From: GCA-002282575 sp964493995 | Lineage (GTDB): Bacteria; Pseudomonadota; Gammaproteobacteria; Thiomicrospirales; Thiomicrospiraceae | Reading direction: 5' to 3' | Assembly: GCA_964493995.1 (NCBI GenBank) | Contig: CAZBQD010000044.1 | Span: forward strand, 1-17,322 | DNA length: 17,322 nt | Shown: piece after piece, positions 7,856-15,800 of the stretch | Position numbering within the stretch: the first letter of the stretch is position 1 | Layout of the letters: every line of letters begins with the position of its first letter | Notes under the pieces: model-generated | What the model saw: the letters and a program-made list of their open reading frames with translations, nothing else | What the model was told of the DNA's origin: nothing | Databases searched by the model: none | Position numbers and translations under genes: made by a program

Positions 7856-7984
7856 ATGACAATCACTTCTTGGTTTCTCATGGCGTTGGGCGCTCTTTTG
7901 CTGGTGCTGTTATTGCGTTGGCTTTTTCCCAATACTGGCGCAGGTTGTGACGGTGACAGCTGTCGAGTCGATGGAGGACGTTAA
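7856..7984 (+). CDS. Single-pass membrane micro-protein with CDGDSC motif (42 aa)
   Basis: An unlisted 42-residue ORF from ATG 7856 to TAA 7984. It starts MTITSWFLMALG, has one hydrophobic helix (about residues 6-20), then RWLFPNTGAG and a hydrophilic tail with two cysteines as CDGDSC (31-36), ending VDGGR. Its TAA overlaps the ATG of the CinA-domain gene by one base (TAATG), the same junction used elsewhere in the window by real gene pairs. The Arg directly after the helix suggests the cysteine tail faces the cytoplasm. Such a CxxxxC tail could bind metal or undergo redox change, but no family is recognised and function is unknown. The ribosome binding site is weak. Support comes from position (right after the divergent promoter), membrane-protein composition and the coupled stop/start. 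Confidence 0.6.
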   Translation: MTITSWFLMALGALLLVLLLRWLFPNTGAGCDGDSCRVDGGR

Positions 7985-8742
7985 TGCAATTCATTCACCT
8001 GATTATTATTGGCGATGAAATTCTCTCCGGTCGTCGCGCCGATAAACACTTCGAGTTTGCCCGCGAGTTACTGGCAGAACGTAACCTGAGTCTAACCAGT
8101 GTGCATTATGTTGGTGATGACACCACTGAGTTGGTGCAAACGCTGAAAGCAAGTTTTGCTAGAACCCATGCCATTACCTTTGTTTTCGGTGGCATTGGTG
8201 CCACGCCCGATGACAAAACGCGTCAAGCTGCGGCGGCGGCTTTGGGTTTGCCTTTGGTGCGTCATGCGCAGGGTGTGGCAGAAATTGAAGCCCAGTTCGG
8301 TGCCGAGGCTTACCCCATTCGCGTGCGCATGGCCGACTTTCCTGAAGGGGCAAGCTTAATTCCCAATCCGGTCAATCGGGTGTCGGGTTTTGCCATTCGT
8401 GAGCACTATTTTATGCCCGGTTTTCCGCAAATGAGTTGGCCAATGATGCGTTGGGTGCTCGATACCCACTACCCAGATTTGATCGGTGTGCCTCAGCAGG
8501 TTTCCAGTATTTTGGTGCAGGGTCAGTCGGAATCCCTTTGGGTGGAGTGGATGGAGCAGTTTGAACAGCGTTTTCCGCAGTTAAAAATTTACAGCTTGCC
8601 GCATTTGGGTGAAGATGGCAGTCGTCATATTGAGTTAGGCTGTGTGGGTGAAGAAGCGCAAGTCGCTTTAGGGTTGAAAACCTTGATTCAAGAAGCCGAA
8701 GCGCGGTCAGCAGACTATCAAATCCAGTCGCCTAAACTGTAA
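7984..8742 (+). CDS. CinA N-terminal / molybdopterin-binding (MoCF) domain protein
   Basis: A 252-residue cytoplasmic protein with the MoaB/MogA-like fold found at the N-terminus of competence/damage-inducible protein CinA. Hallmarks are the opening IIIGDEILSGRRAD (about 7-20), YVGDDTTELVQTL, and the substrate-loop motif FGGIGATPDDKTRQAAAAALGLPL (about 68-91). NPVNRVSGFAIREHYFMPGFPQMSW follows, as in stand-alone CinA-N proteins. The C-terminal nicotinamide-nucleotide deamidase domain of full CinA is absent, so pyrophosphatase-type or molybdopterin-related activity can only be guessed. A strong Shine-Dalgarno (GGAGG, about 6 nt upstream) precedes ATG and lies within the end of the micro-protein ORF, whose stop overlaps this start. 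A 132 bp gap with an A+T-rich inverted repeat follows before dps. Confidence 0.9.
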   Translation: MQFIHLIIIGDEILSGRRADKHFEFARELLAERNLSLTSVHYVGDDTTELVQTLKASFARTHAITFVFGGIGATPDDKTRQAAAAALGLPLVRHAQGVAEIEAQFGAEAYPIRVRMADFPEGASLIPNPVNRVSGFAIREHYFMPGFPQMSWPMMRWVLDTHYPDLIGVPQQVSSILVQGQSESLWVEWMEQFEQRFPQLKIYSLPHLGEDGSRHIELGCVGEEAQVALGLKTLIQEAEARSADYQIQSPKL

Positions 8743-8770
8743 TCGTAACTTTAACTATTTAATCATTGTT

Positions 8771-8789
8771 TAATCGTTTTTTTCGATTA
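8771..8789. repeat. Inverted repeat TAATCG-(T)7-CGATTA before dps
   Basis: Perfect 6-bp arms (TAATCG at 8771-8776 and CGATTA at 8784-8789) flank seven T residues, 29 bp after the CinA-domain gene and 85 bp before dps. It could be a regulator site or a weak terminator/mRNA hairpin. The stem is too AT-rich and lacks a trailing T-run outside the loop, so a classical terminator is doubtful. Confidence 0.4.
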
Positions 8790-8832
8790 TAACTTCATAA
8801 AACATTAATTAGATTTATGGGGTCATTAGTCG

Positions 8833-8867
8833 TATGATTAGCCCATCGAAACAGAGTACGAGGGGAG
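8833..8867 (+). promoter_or_regulatory. Probable dps promoter -10 and ribosome binding site
   Basis: TATGAT at 8833-8838 is a good sigma-70 -10 candidate. The best -35 partner is weak (TTAGAT at 8809-8814, 18 bp spacer), which fits an activator-dependent or stationary-phase promoter. ATTAG occurs three times here (8808, 8825, 8837), and TCAT/ATGA arms (8823-8826 and 8834-8837) surround the -10. AGGGGAG at 8861-8867 is a strong Shine-Dalgarno 7 nt before the dps ATG. Control by the nearby OxyR is plausible but no consensus OxyR site is evident. Confidence 0.45.
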
Positions 8868-8874
8868 CAACAAT

Positions 8875-9315
8875 ATGAACACCGATATCCAACAAGGTCT
8901 GCAACAAGTATTGGCAGATACTTACAGCCTGATGGCGAAAACCCATTTGTATCACTGGAATGTGACGGGTGCTGGTTTTATGTCGTTGCACACTCAGTTT
9001 CAAACACAATACGAAGCGCTGTTTGAAGCGGTAGATGAAATTGCTGAGCGCATTCGACAATTGGGTGAGTTGGTGCAAGGCGGATTGCCTGCTTTCGCTC
9101 AAAATGCGCATATTGAAGCACCTAGTGCCAAAACAGGCGAAGAAATGCTTAAAGAACTGGCAGAAGATCATCAAACCATGGCAAAATCTCTCGTGAGCTT
9201 TGCCGATGCCGCTGATGAAGCAGGCGATCGTATCACCGCTGATCTGCTCACCGTGCGTGCAGCCGATCACGATAAAACAGCATGGATGCTCAATGCACAG
9301 ATTGTGCATCGTTAA
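8875..9315 (+). CDS. dps: Dps-family DNA-protection / ferritin-like protein
   Basis: A 146-residue Dps-type miniferritin. The family forms 12-subunit shells that oxidise Fe2+ using H2O2 and store iron, and some members bind DNA. The ferroxidase segment KTHLYHWNVTG (about 23-33), the SLHTQF helix and the AVDEIAERIRQLG signature (about 52-64) are clear. Inter-subunit ferroxidase ligands match H27, H39, D54 and E58. The position usually Asp or Glu four residues after the second His is Gln43, an atypical ligand. There is no Lys-rich N-terminal DNA-binding tail like that of E. coli Dps, so DNA binding may be weak. It has its own likely promoter and a strong AGGGGAG ribosome site. The Prx-Grx gene follows 48 bp later with no terminator between, so co-transcription is likely. 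Confidence 0.95.
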   Translation: MNTDIQQGLQQVLADTYSLMAKTHLYHWNVTGAGFMSLHTQFQTQYEALFEAVDEIAERIRQLGELVQGGLPAFAQNAHIEAPSAKTGEEMLKELAEDHQTMAKSLVSFADAADEAGDRITADLLTVRAADHDKTAWMLNAQIVHR

Positions 9316-9363
9316 TTCAGAATCACATAAAAATTTGTCACAAGCAATCTAGGAGTAGTTTAT

Positions 9364-10101
9364 ATGCAATTTAAAGACATGACAGGTCAACGCGTTCCTA
9401 ACGTCACTTTCCGTACCCGTGGAAATGGCGAATGGATTGATGTCACTACCGATGAACTGTTCAAAGGTAAAACAGTTGTTGTTTTCTCTTTGCCAGGTGC
9501 GTTTACACCCACTTGTTCATCAACGCACGTACCTCGTTATGAAGAATTGTCGGGCGCATTGAAGTCAGCCGGTGTGGATGAAATCGTGTGTATGTCGGTG
9601 AACGACGGCTTCGTCATGAAAGAATGGGCTGCAGACCAAAAAGCGCCTAATGTACGTTTCATTCCCGATGGCAACGGTACCTTCACCGAAGGCATGGGTA
9701 TGCTTGTAGACAAAGACGATTTAGGTTTTGGTAAGCGTTCATGGCGTTACTCGATGCTCGTTAAAGACGGCATCGTGGCAAAAATGTTCATTGAACCCGT
9801 GAAAGAGGGCGACCCCTTTGAAGTATCTGATGCGGATACCATGCTTGAGTTTTTAAGCCCCTCGGCTAAGAAGCCTCATTCTGTATTGGTATTCAGCCGC
9901 GAAGGTTGCCCATACTGCATGAAAGCCAAAGCCATGTTGAAAGAAGCGGGTATGCGCTTCTGTGAAGTGAAAGTCTATGACCAAATTCAACTCATGGGCT
10001 TGCGTGCGGTTTCTGGTCGTGAAACGGTACCGCAAGTGTTCATTGATGGTAAACACATTGGTGGTAGCGACGATTTAGAAGCCTATTTCGCTGCTAAGTA
10101 A
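9364..10101 (+). CDS. Peroxiredoxin 5-glutaredoxin hybrid (glutathione-dependent peroxidase)
   Basis: A 245-residue fusion of a Prx5-type peroxiredoxin (about 1-165) and a glutaredoxin (about 172-245), as in the Haemophilus PGdx enzyme. It reduces H2O2 and alkyl peroxides with electrons from glutathione. The peroxidatic cysteine is C51 within PGAFTPTCSSTH. The glutaredoxin part has the dithiol CPYC motif (182-185), the cis-Pro TVPQVFI segment (221-227) and the GGSDDL glutathione-binding turn (233-238). Both active sites are intact, giving an electron path GSH -> CPYC -> C51 -> peroxide. AGGAG before the ATG is a good ribosome site. The gene sits between dps and gor, so the enzyme that regenerates GSH is encoded just downstream, separated by a structured 219 bp gap. 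Confidence 0.97.
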   Translation: MQFKDMTGQRVPNVTFRTRGNGEWIDVTTDELFKGKTVVVFSLPGAFTPTCSSTHVPRYEELSGALKSAGVDEIVCMSVNDGFVMKEWAADQKAPNVRFIPDGNGTFTEGMGMLVDKDDLGFGKRSWRYSMLVKDGIVAKMFIEPVKEGDPFEVSDADTMLEFLSPSAKKPHSVLVFSREGCPYCMKAKAMLKEAGMRFCEVKVYDQIQLMGLRAVSGRETVPQVFIDGKHIGGSDDLEAYFAAK

Positions 10102-10117
10102 TTCGTTTCTCTCTCTG

Positions 10118-10214
10118 AGGCAAACGCTTGGATCTCACCAATGATTTATTGGTGAGATTGCTTAAACGGTCCAAAATGACATGCACCACGTCAAATTGTT
10201 TATGCCGTTTGCCT
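10118..10214. repeat. Nested inverted repeats between prx-grx and gor
   Basis: An inner hairpin has a perfect 11-bp stem, ATCTCACCAAT (10132-10142) and ATTGGTGAGAT (10148-10158), with a 5-nt GATTT loop. It is enclosed by a perfect 9-bp outer repeat, AGGCAAACG (10118-10126) and CGTTTGCCT (10206-10214), followed by ACTTTTTAT. AAACGG (10164-10169) could instead pair with CCGTTT (10205-10210), an alternative that excludes part of the outer stem. This could be a terminator for the prx-grx transcript, an mRNA stability or attenuation element, or part of a small RNA. The inner hairpin lacks a directly adjacent T-run. Confidence 0.6.
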
Positions 10215-10320
10215 ACTTTTTATATTCATAACCTATCTGACGTTTCAACAGCCTGTTTGTGCCGTTGCATAGCTTATGGATAAGATTCAGCACAATCAGC
10301 TCAGTTAAGGAGTAAATCGC

Positions 10321-11676
10321 ATGGATAAATTTGATGTCATCGTTGTGGGTGGTGGTTCGGGTGGTCTGTCTGTGGCAGAACGCGCGGCAGAATATGGCGC
10401 TAAGGTATTGCTCATTGAGCGTGATCGCATTGGTGGTGCTTGCGTCAATCGTGGCTGTGTTCCTAAAAAAGTTTGGTGGTATGCTGCCGGACACGCTGCT
10501 GCCTTAAAAGATGCCAAAGGCTGGGGTTTCTCGCCTAAAGTCGGTGATGATTTTGACTTTAACTTCGATTATGCCGATTTTGCGCAACGTCGTTTGAACT
10601 ATACCACCGGCATTGGCGATTGGTACGGTGGTTACTTAGAAGGCAAGGGCATTACGCGTGTCGTTGGCGATGCAGTGATGTCTGGTACGCATTCGGTTAA
10701 GGTGGGTGAGGTGGAATACACCGGTGAGCGCATTGTGCTCTCGCCAGGTAGCGTGCCGATTGTGCCACCCGTGGCGGGCGCTCAGTTGGGCGGCACTTCC
10801 GATGATGTGTTCAAGTGGGATGCGATGCCCCAATCTGTCATTCTCATTGGTAGTGGTTATATTGGTGTCGAATTGGCCAGCGCCATGAAGGCTTTCGGTG
10901 TCGAAATTACCTTGGTTGATATGGTCGATAAGCCACTGCCTGCCTTTGATGAAGACATTCGCGATACCTTTGTTGAAGTATTGGAAAAAGAAGGTATTGT
11001 GTTCAAGGGCGGCGTTAAAGTCACCGCCTTGAGCGAAGCGGAAAATGGCGTTACCGTAACGTCCGAAGATGGTCAAAGCTGGACGGCTGAAAAAGTGGTT
11101 TGGGCGGTAGGTCGTAAACCGGCAACGGCCAGTTTGAATTTAGAAGCCGCTGGTGTGGCGGTGGAGCGTGGTTTTATCACCATTGATGAATGGCAAAAAA
11201 CCAGTGTTGATCACATTTTTGCCGTTGGAGATGCCACCGGTCAAATCGCCTTAACACCGGTTGCTATTGCCGCAGGTCGTCGTTTGGCGGACCGTCTGTG
11301 GGGCAACAAGCCGCATCGTAAGCTGGATAACAAATACGTTGCCACGGTGGTGTTCACCCATCCGCCTTTAGCCATGATTGGGCTAACCGAAGCGGCTGCC
11401 AAAGCGCAATATGGCGAAGAAAACGTGAAAGTTTACAGCAGTAAGTTTACGCCTATGCGTCATCTCATGTCGGTACACCCCATGCCAGTGCATGTGAAGC
11501 TGGTTTGTGTGAACGACAATGAAGAAGTTGTCGGTGTGCATTGGTTAGGTGAAGGCGCCGATGAGGGCATTCAAGGCTTCGCCATTCCGATGGGCATGGG
11601 TGCAACCAAAGCCGACTTTGATAATACCAATGCGGTGCATCCGAGTATTGCTGAGGAGCTGGTAACATTGCGTTAA
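10321..11676 (+). CDS. gor: Glutathione-disulphide reductase family flavoenzyme, cofactor site NADH-like
   Basis: A 451-residue pyridine-nucleotide disulphide oxidoreductase of the glutathione-reductase type, which reduces GSSG to GSH. It shows the FAD-binding VVGGGSGG (8-15), redox-active disulphide GACVNRGCVPKK (C41/C46), second nucleotide-binding motif IGSGYIGVELA (176-186), FAD motif GDATGQIALTPVAIAAGR (303-320), FTHPPLAMIGLTE (345-357), and the C-terminal HPSIAEE catalytic dyad (H440/E445). The two arginines that bind the NADPH 2'-phosphate in E. coli Gor (Arg198, Arg204) are Met201 and Pro207 here, with acidic D200 and D203 beside them and Gly182 for Ala179; this pattern is typical of NADH enzymes. 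AAGGAG precedes the ATG. It follows dps and prx-grx and is closed by a strong terminator. A different disulphide substrate cannot be excluded. Confidence 0.93.
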   Translation: MDKFDVIVVGGGSGGLSVAERAAEYGAKVLLIERDRIGGACVNRGCVPKKVWWYAAGHAAALKDAKGWGFSPKVGDDFDFNFDYADFAQRRLNYTTGIGDWYGGYLEGKGITRVVGDAVMSGTHSVKVGEVEYTGERIVLSPGSVPIVPPVAGAQLGGTSDDVFKWDAMPQSVILIGSGYIGVELASAMKAFGVEITLVDMVDKPLPAFDEDIRDTFVEVLEKEGIVFKGGVKVTALSEAENGVTVTSEDGQSWTAEKVVWAVGRKPATASLNLEAAGVAVERGFITIDEWQKTSVDHIFAVGDATGQIALTPVAIAAGRRLADRLWGNKPHRKLDNKYVATVVFTHPPLAMIGLTEAAAKAQYGEENVKVYSSKFTPMRHLMSVHPMPVHVKLVCVNDNEEVVGVHWLGEGADEGIQGFAIPMGMGATKADFDNTNAVHPSIAEELVTLR

Positions 11677-11698
11677 ACTGGCTGTGTTGATAGCTTAT

Positions 11699-11720
11699 AA
11701 AACCACCTTCGGGTGGTTTT
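11699..11720 (+). terminator. Rho-independent terminator after gor
   Basis: AAAACCACC (11699-11707) and GGTGGTTTT (11712-11720) form a perfect 9-bp stem closed by a stable UUCG tetraloop, with T residues on the 3' side, 22 bp after the gor stop. The A/T symmetry would give some termination on the opposite strand too. Confidence 0.92.
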
Positions 11721-11736
11721 GTGCGTTATAAAGCAC

Positions 11737-11772
11737 TTGCCAGTACGATTGCTGGCGTGCATCGGTTATGAT
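11737..11772 (+). promoter_or_regulatory. Candidate promoter/operator for the RND efflux operon
   Basis: TATGAT at 11767-11772 is a good -10 candidate. A hairpin-like inverted repeat, GCCAG (11739-11743) and CTGGC (11752-11756), covers the expected -35 area. TTGCCA (11737-11742) resembles a -35 but the 24-bp spacer is too long, so a regulator that alters spacing (as MerR proteins do) or a simple repressor site is possible. Neither is proven. Confidence 0.35.
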
Positions 11773-11790
11773 TAGTTTCTTGAACAAATA

Positions 11791-12813
11791 ATGCTAGGGT
11801 TATTGAGCGTGAACAGGCTAAGACTGATGGGTGGGTTGGGGTTAATACTGAGTATGACGGCGTTGCAAGCTGCGGCGGTTTCGTTAGGACTAAAACCCCT
11901 GCAAGAGGTGTTGGTTTATCCGCAGTTCGAGTTGCCTGCGCAGGTGATTAGTCAAAATGAAAGTCAACTCAGCGCTGAGATTAATGCCAAAATTGAACGG
12001 GTACTGGTTCGCCCTGGGGATAGTGTGAAGTTGGGTCAGTTATTGGTTGAGCTGGAATGCCGAGATTACCAACTGCAACTCGACAAAGCCCAGGCGGCTA
12101 TTAAAGAACATCAGGCACAACTAGCCTACGCGGCTGCGCAACGCAAACGCTTCGCACAATTACAAACACAATCGCTGGCTTCAGCCAGTCAGTTAGAAGA
12201 AGCCACAGCCGATTACGAGCGTCGTTTAGCCATGTTGTCGGGTTTGAATGCGCAACTCAAACAAGCGCAGCAACAAGTTAGTCGTTGTCAGATCAAATCG
12301 CCTTATCAAGGGGTGGTGCAAGCTCAGTTAATGGGCGTGGGTTCCTTGGCCAGTGTCGGCACGCCATTACTTAAGCTAGTACAAACCGAAGCCGCCGAAA
12401 TTCAAGTGGCGGTACCCCAGTCGTTAGCGGGCAATTTGCAACGCTTGCCAGCGCGTTTCAAGGCGGGTGTGATTGATGAAGTCAGCGTGAAGCTACTGCG
12501 CATTAGTGGTGCAATCGATGTGCAAACACGTTCGGTAACGGCTTGGTATCAAAGTAGTGTGCCCTTACGCATTGGGTTGGCGGGTAATTTACTGGTTGCC
12601 GATGCAACACCTCATTTACCCGCGCACCTGTTGGTCAAGCGTGGCGAACAGTATGGATTTTTCATTCGTAGCGATGCTAAAGCTCAGTTCGTCCCCTTAC
12701 CTATGGCGCAAGAAGGTCGAGCCAATCCCTTACCCCCCGCTTTGCATAACGCCAAAATGGTGGTGATCACTGAAGGCTTTCAGCGTTTGACCGATGGGGA
12801 AACTCTACCATGA
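11791..12813 (+). CDS. RND efflux periplasmic adaptor (membrane fusion protein)
   Basis: A HlyD/AcrA-like adaptor that bridges an inner-membrane RND pump to an outer-membrane channel. An export signal (h-region about LGLILSMTALQAAA) is followed by a biotinyl-lipoyl half-motif (AEINAKIERVLVRPGDSVKLGQLLVELE, about 63-90). A single coiled-coil hairpin comes next (about 91-168, rich in Gln, Ala and Leu), then the second lipoyl half (CQIKSPYQGVVQAQLMGVGSLASVGTPLLKL) and beta-barrel regions. At 340 residues it is on the short side of the family. The ATG at 11791 has no Shine-Dalgarno. GTG at 11809 (V7) has AGGG 9 nt upstream and gives a cleaner signal peptide beginning NRLRLMGG, so it may be the true start. 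No lipobox is seen. The TGA overlaps the pump's ATG (ATGA). Confidence 0.93.
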   Translation: MLGLLSVNRLRLMGGLGLILSMTALQAAAVSLGLKPLQEVLVYPQFELPAQVISQNESQLSAEINAKIERVLVRPGDSVKLGQLLVELECRDYQLQLDKAQAAIKEHQAQLAYAAAQRKRFAQLQTQSLASASQLEEATADYERRLAMLSGLNAQLKQAQQQVSRCQIKSPYQGVVQAQLMGVGSLASVGTPLLKLVQTEAAEIQVAVPQSLAGNLQRLPARFKAGVIDEVSVKLLRISGAIDVQTRSVTAWYQSSVPLRIGLAGNLLVADATPHLPAHLLVKRGEQYGFFIRSDAKAQFVPLPMAQEGRANPLPPALHNAKMVVITEGFQRLTDGETLP

Positions 12814-15800
12814 TCCTTCGCGCCTTAATGGGGAACAGCGTATTAGCCAATTTGGTGTTTGTGCTGGTGTTGGCTTTGGGCATTATGTCTTATCAGTTAA
12901 TGCCGCGTCAGCAAGATCCAACGGTGAACTTTAACTGGATAATCATCGTTACCAATTTGCCGGGCGCGAGTGCCGAGGACATGGAAAGTCGGGTGACGCA
13001 GCCGCTCGAAGATGCACTGCGTAAGGTGTCTGATGTGAAGTTTATGACCAGCACCTCTCGTGTTGGGGTTTCGAATATTTTGGTGCGCTTCCGTGATCTG
13101 GATGATCGTCTGTTCGATAAACGGGTGAATGACTTGCGGCGCGAGATACAAAACAAGCGCAATGAACTGCCCCAAGATATTGTCGAACCGGTGATTTTAG
13201 AAATCACCAGTGCCAATGCCTTTCCAGCTGCCAGTATCGTTTTGAAAGGGCAAGCCAACGATGAGCTGTTGCGCAGCACTGGTTACATGCTACGTAAGGA
13301 ATTAGAGCGTTTATCGGGTGTGGATCGGGTCGATACCCTTGGCCTGGATGATCCCGAATTGCAAGTGGCACTGGATATGAATGCGCTGGCGAATCATCAG
13401 TTAACGGTTGCCAGTGTTGCTAACGCCATTAGCGCACAGTGGCAAGATGTGGCTGCGGGCAAGTTGCTCATTGGCGGTCAGCAGTGGTTATTGCGCCATA
13501 TTGGTCAAAGCATTGAACCTGAAGCGCTGAGTCGTTTAATCATTAGCCGAGCGCAGGGTGAGGTACGTTTGGGCGATATTGCGCAGGTTTATCGTAGCCG
13601 AAAAGATGCGGCGCAGGTCGTGAGTTTTAATGGTGACCCCGCCATTATGATGGCGGTAATGAAAAAAGAGGCCGCTAATACCTTACAGTTGGTCGAGCGT
13701 TTGTCGGCATTTTTAGCCGAATTTAACGAGCAACATCGTTCCACCGGTTTAACGGCTGTTTTAGCAGATGACCAAACGCTAGCGACGCGCAGCGCCATTA
13801 GCACTATGGAAAGTAATGCGTTACAAGGCCTAATACTGGTGCTGTTGGTCTCTTGGCTGTTCTTGGGTTGGCGCGTCGGTGTGTTAGTTGCTTTGGGCAT
13901 TCCTTTTTCGCTTGCAGGGGCGTTTATTGTGCTTTATGTCACTGGCGAAACGCTCAATCTAACGGTATTGCTGGGTGTTATTATTGCGCTGGGTATGTTG
14001 GTCGATGATGCTGTAGTGGTGGTCGAGGCCATGACCTGGCGCATACGTCAAGGGATGTCGAGTTTGGAAGCGGCACAAGTGGCCATTGCCGAAGTCGGTT
14101 GGCCGGTGTTAGCGGCGGTATTAACGACCGTGGCGGCATTTTTGCCATTAATGCTCTTGCCCGGTATTTTGGGTGACTTTATGCGCGTTGTGCCTTTGGT
14201 GGTTACCATTGCGCTGTTGGTGAGTTTGATTGAAGCCTTTTGGATGATGCCTGTGCATACGCATTTGCTCTATCAACACCGTCAACATCAGCCTTCACGA
14301 TCGGAACAGCGTCGAGCGCATTACTTGCTGAAATTGCAAAATGGCTATGGCCGTTTATTGGTAAAGAGTTTTCGTCATCCCTTACTGACACTGGGTTTGT
14401 TAGGCTTGTCCTTTGCATCGGCTGTTTGGTTGGTGGTTTCTGATCGCATTACAACTAATTTCTTTGCCACCGATCCGGTACAGGCTTTTTATGTCAATGT
14501 GGAAATGCCTGCCGGTACGCCTTTAGCGCAAACACTGAGCACCACCTTAGTGGTCGAGCAGTTGACGCGTCGATGGTTGCATGAGGGAGAAACGAGAGCC
14601 ATCGTCAGCTATGCTGGGCAAATGTTCACCGAAACAGAACCACGCTTGGGTGATGTATATGGACAAATTTTTGTCAGCTTAGCGGAACCAACTGAGCAGC
14701 GCCGTAGTGTCGATGCAATTTTGGCAGAACTGAACGAGGCGTTGGTCGATGCACCTAAAGTGGCTAAGGTCAGCCTGTTGCGATTGAGTAATGGTCCACC
14801 CTCATCGAAGCCTGTGAGCATTAAAGTACGTGGTGATGATTATGGGCAAATTCGTGCTGCCAGCCAAGCGTTGATGCAGTTAATGCAAGGCATTAGTGGT
14901 GTGATGAACATCAGTGATGATGCCGCGTTGGGCTCACAACAGTTGATTACACGCTTAAATGTGGATGCCATCGAAAAATCGGGATTGAGTGTGAGCGATG
15001 TGGTGCGTAGTTTACGTATTCTCTCAGATGGCGAGATTTTGGCGCAGTTGACCGATCAAGGTCAGAAAGTCGAGTTGCGTTTGCGCAGCCAAAGTCAGCA
15101 AGTGGCTGATTTAATGACATGGCAAGCAATTCCGCTGGCGACACCTTCGGGCAAAGTGATTCCGCTCGGCGCTTTGGTCGATATAGATATTAAAACGGGT
15201 TTTGCCAGCTTGCGCCATCACAATTATCGTCGTGCCATTACCGTTGAGGCCGATTTAGATAAGGCGGTAATAGATACTTTGCAAGCCAATCGCGCCATTG
15301 CGCAGGCGTGGCTTGCGGTTGCGGCCGACTATCCAGAAATTAGCCTCGACTTTTCGGGTGAACTGGATGATTTGAATGAGTCGCTTGCCAGTATGGGCAT
15401 GTTGTTTTTGCTGGGGATTGGTTTAATGTACCTCATTTTGGGCGCTCAGTTTAAGAGCTATTGGCAACCCTTGCTCATTTTGGTTTCGGTACCTATGGCA
15501 TTTACCGGTGTGGCTTATGGCTTGTGGCTGAATGATATTGCACTCAGCTTATACACCCTTTACGGTGTCATTGCTTTGTCGGGTATCGCGGTGAATGCCG
15601 CGATTGTGCTGATTGCGGCGGCTAATGATCGTCGTCGCATGGGCATGAGCGTGTTGCACGCCAGTGTTTACGCTGCACGTCGTCGTTTAGTACCTATTTT
15701 AATTACTTCAACCACCACCATCGCTGGGTTGATTGGTTTGGCATTGGGCGTGGGCGGGTTTTCGCTTATTTTTGGTCCGGTCGCTACCGCTATTGTCTGG

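Noticed and set aside
8815..9309. Long minus-strand ORF (164 codons) opposite dps
   Set aside because: It lies opposite the clearly coding Dps gene, has a Cys/His-rich low-plausibility composition, no recognisable domain and no ribosome site. It is a shadow frame.
10636..11076. 146-codon minus-strand ORF within gor
   Set aside because: Antisense to conserved gor motifs and with no family features. Explained by codon bias of the real gene.
12897..13279. Two minus-strand ORFs opposite the RND pump N-terminus
   Set aside because: Mutually overlapping shadows of an intact pump gene, with no start signals or domains.
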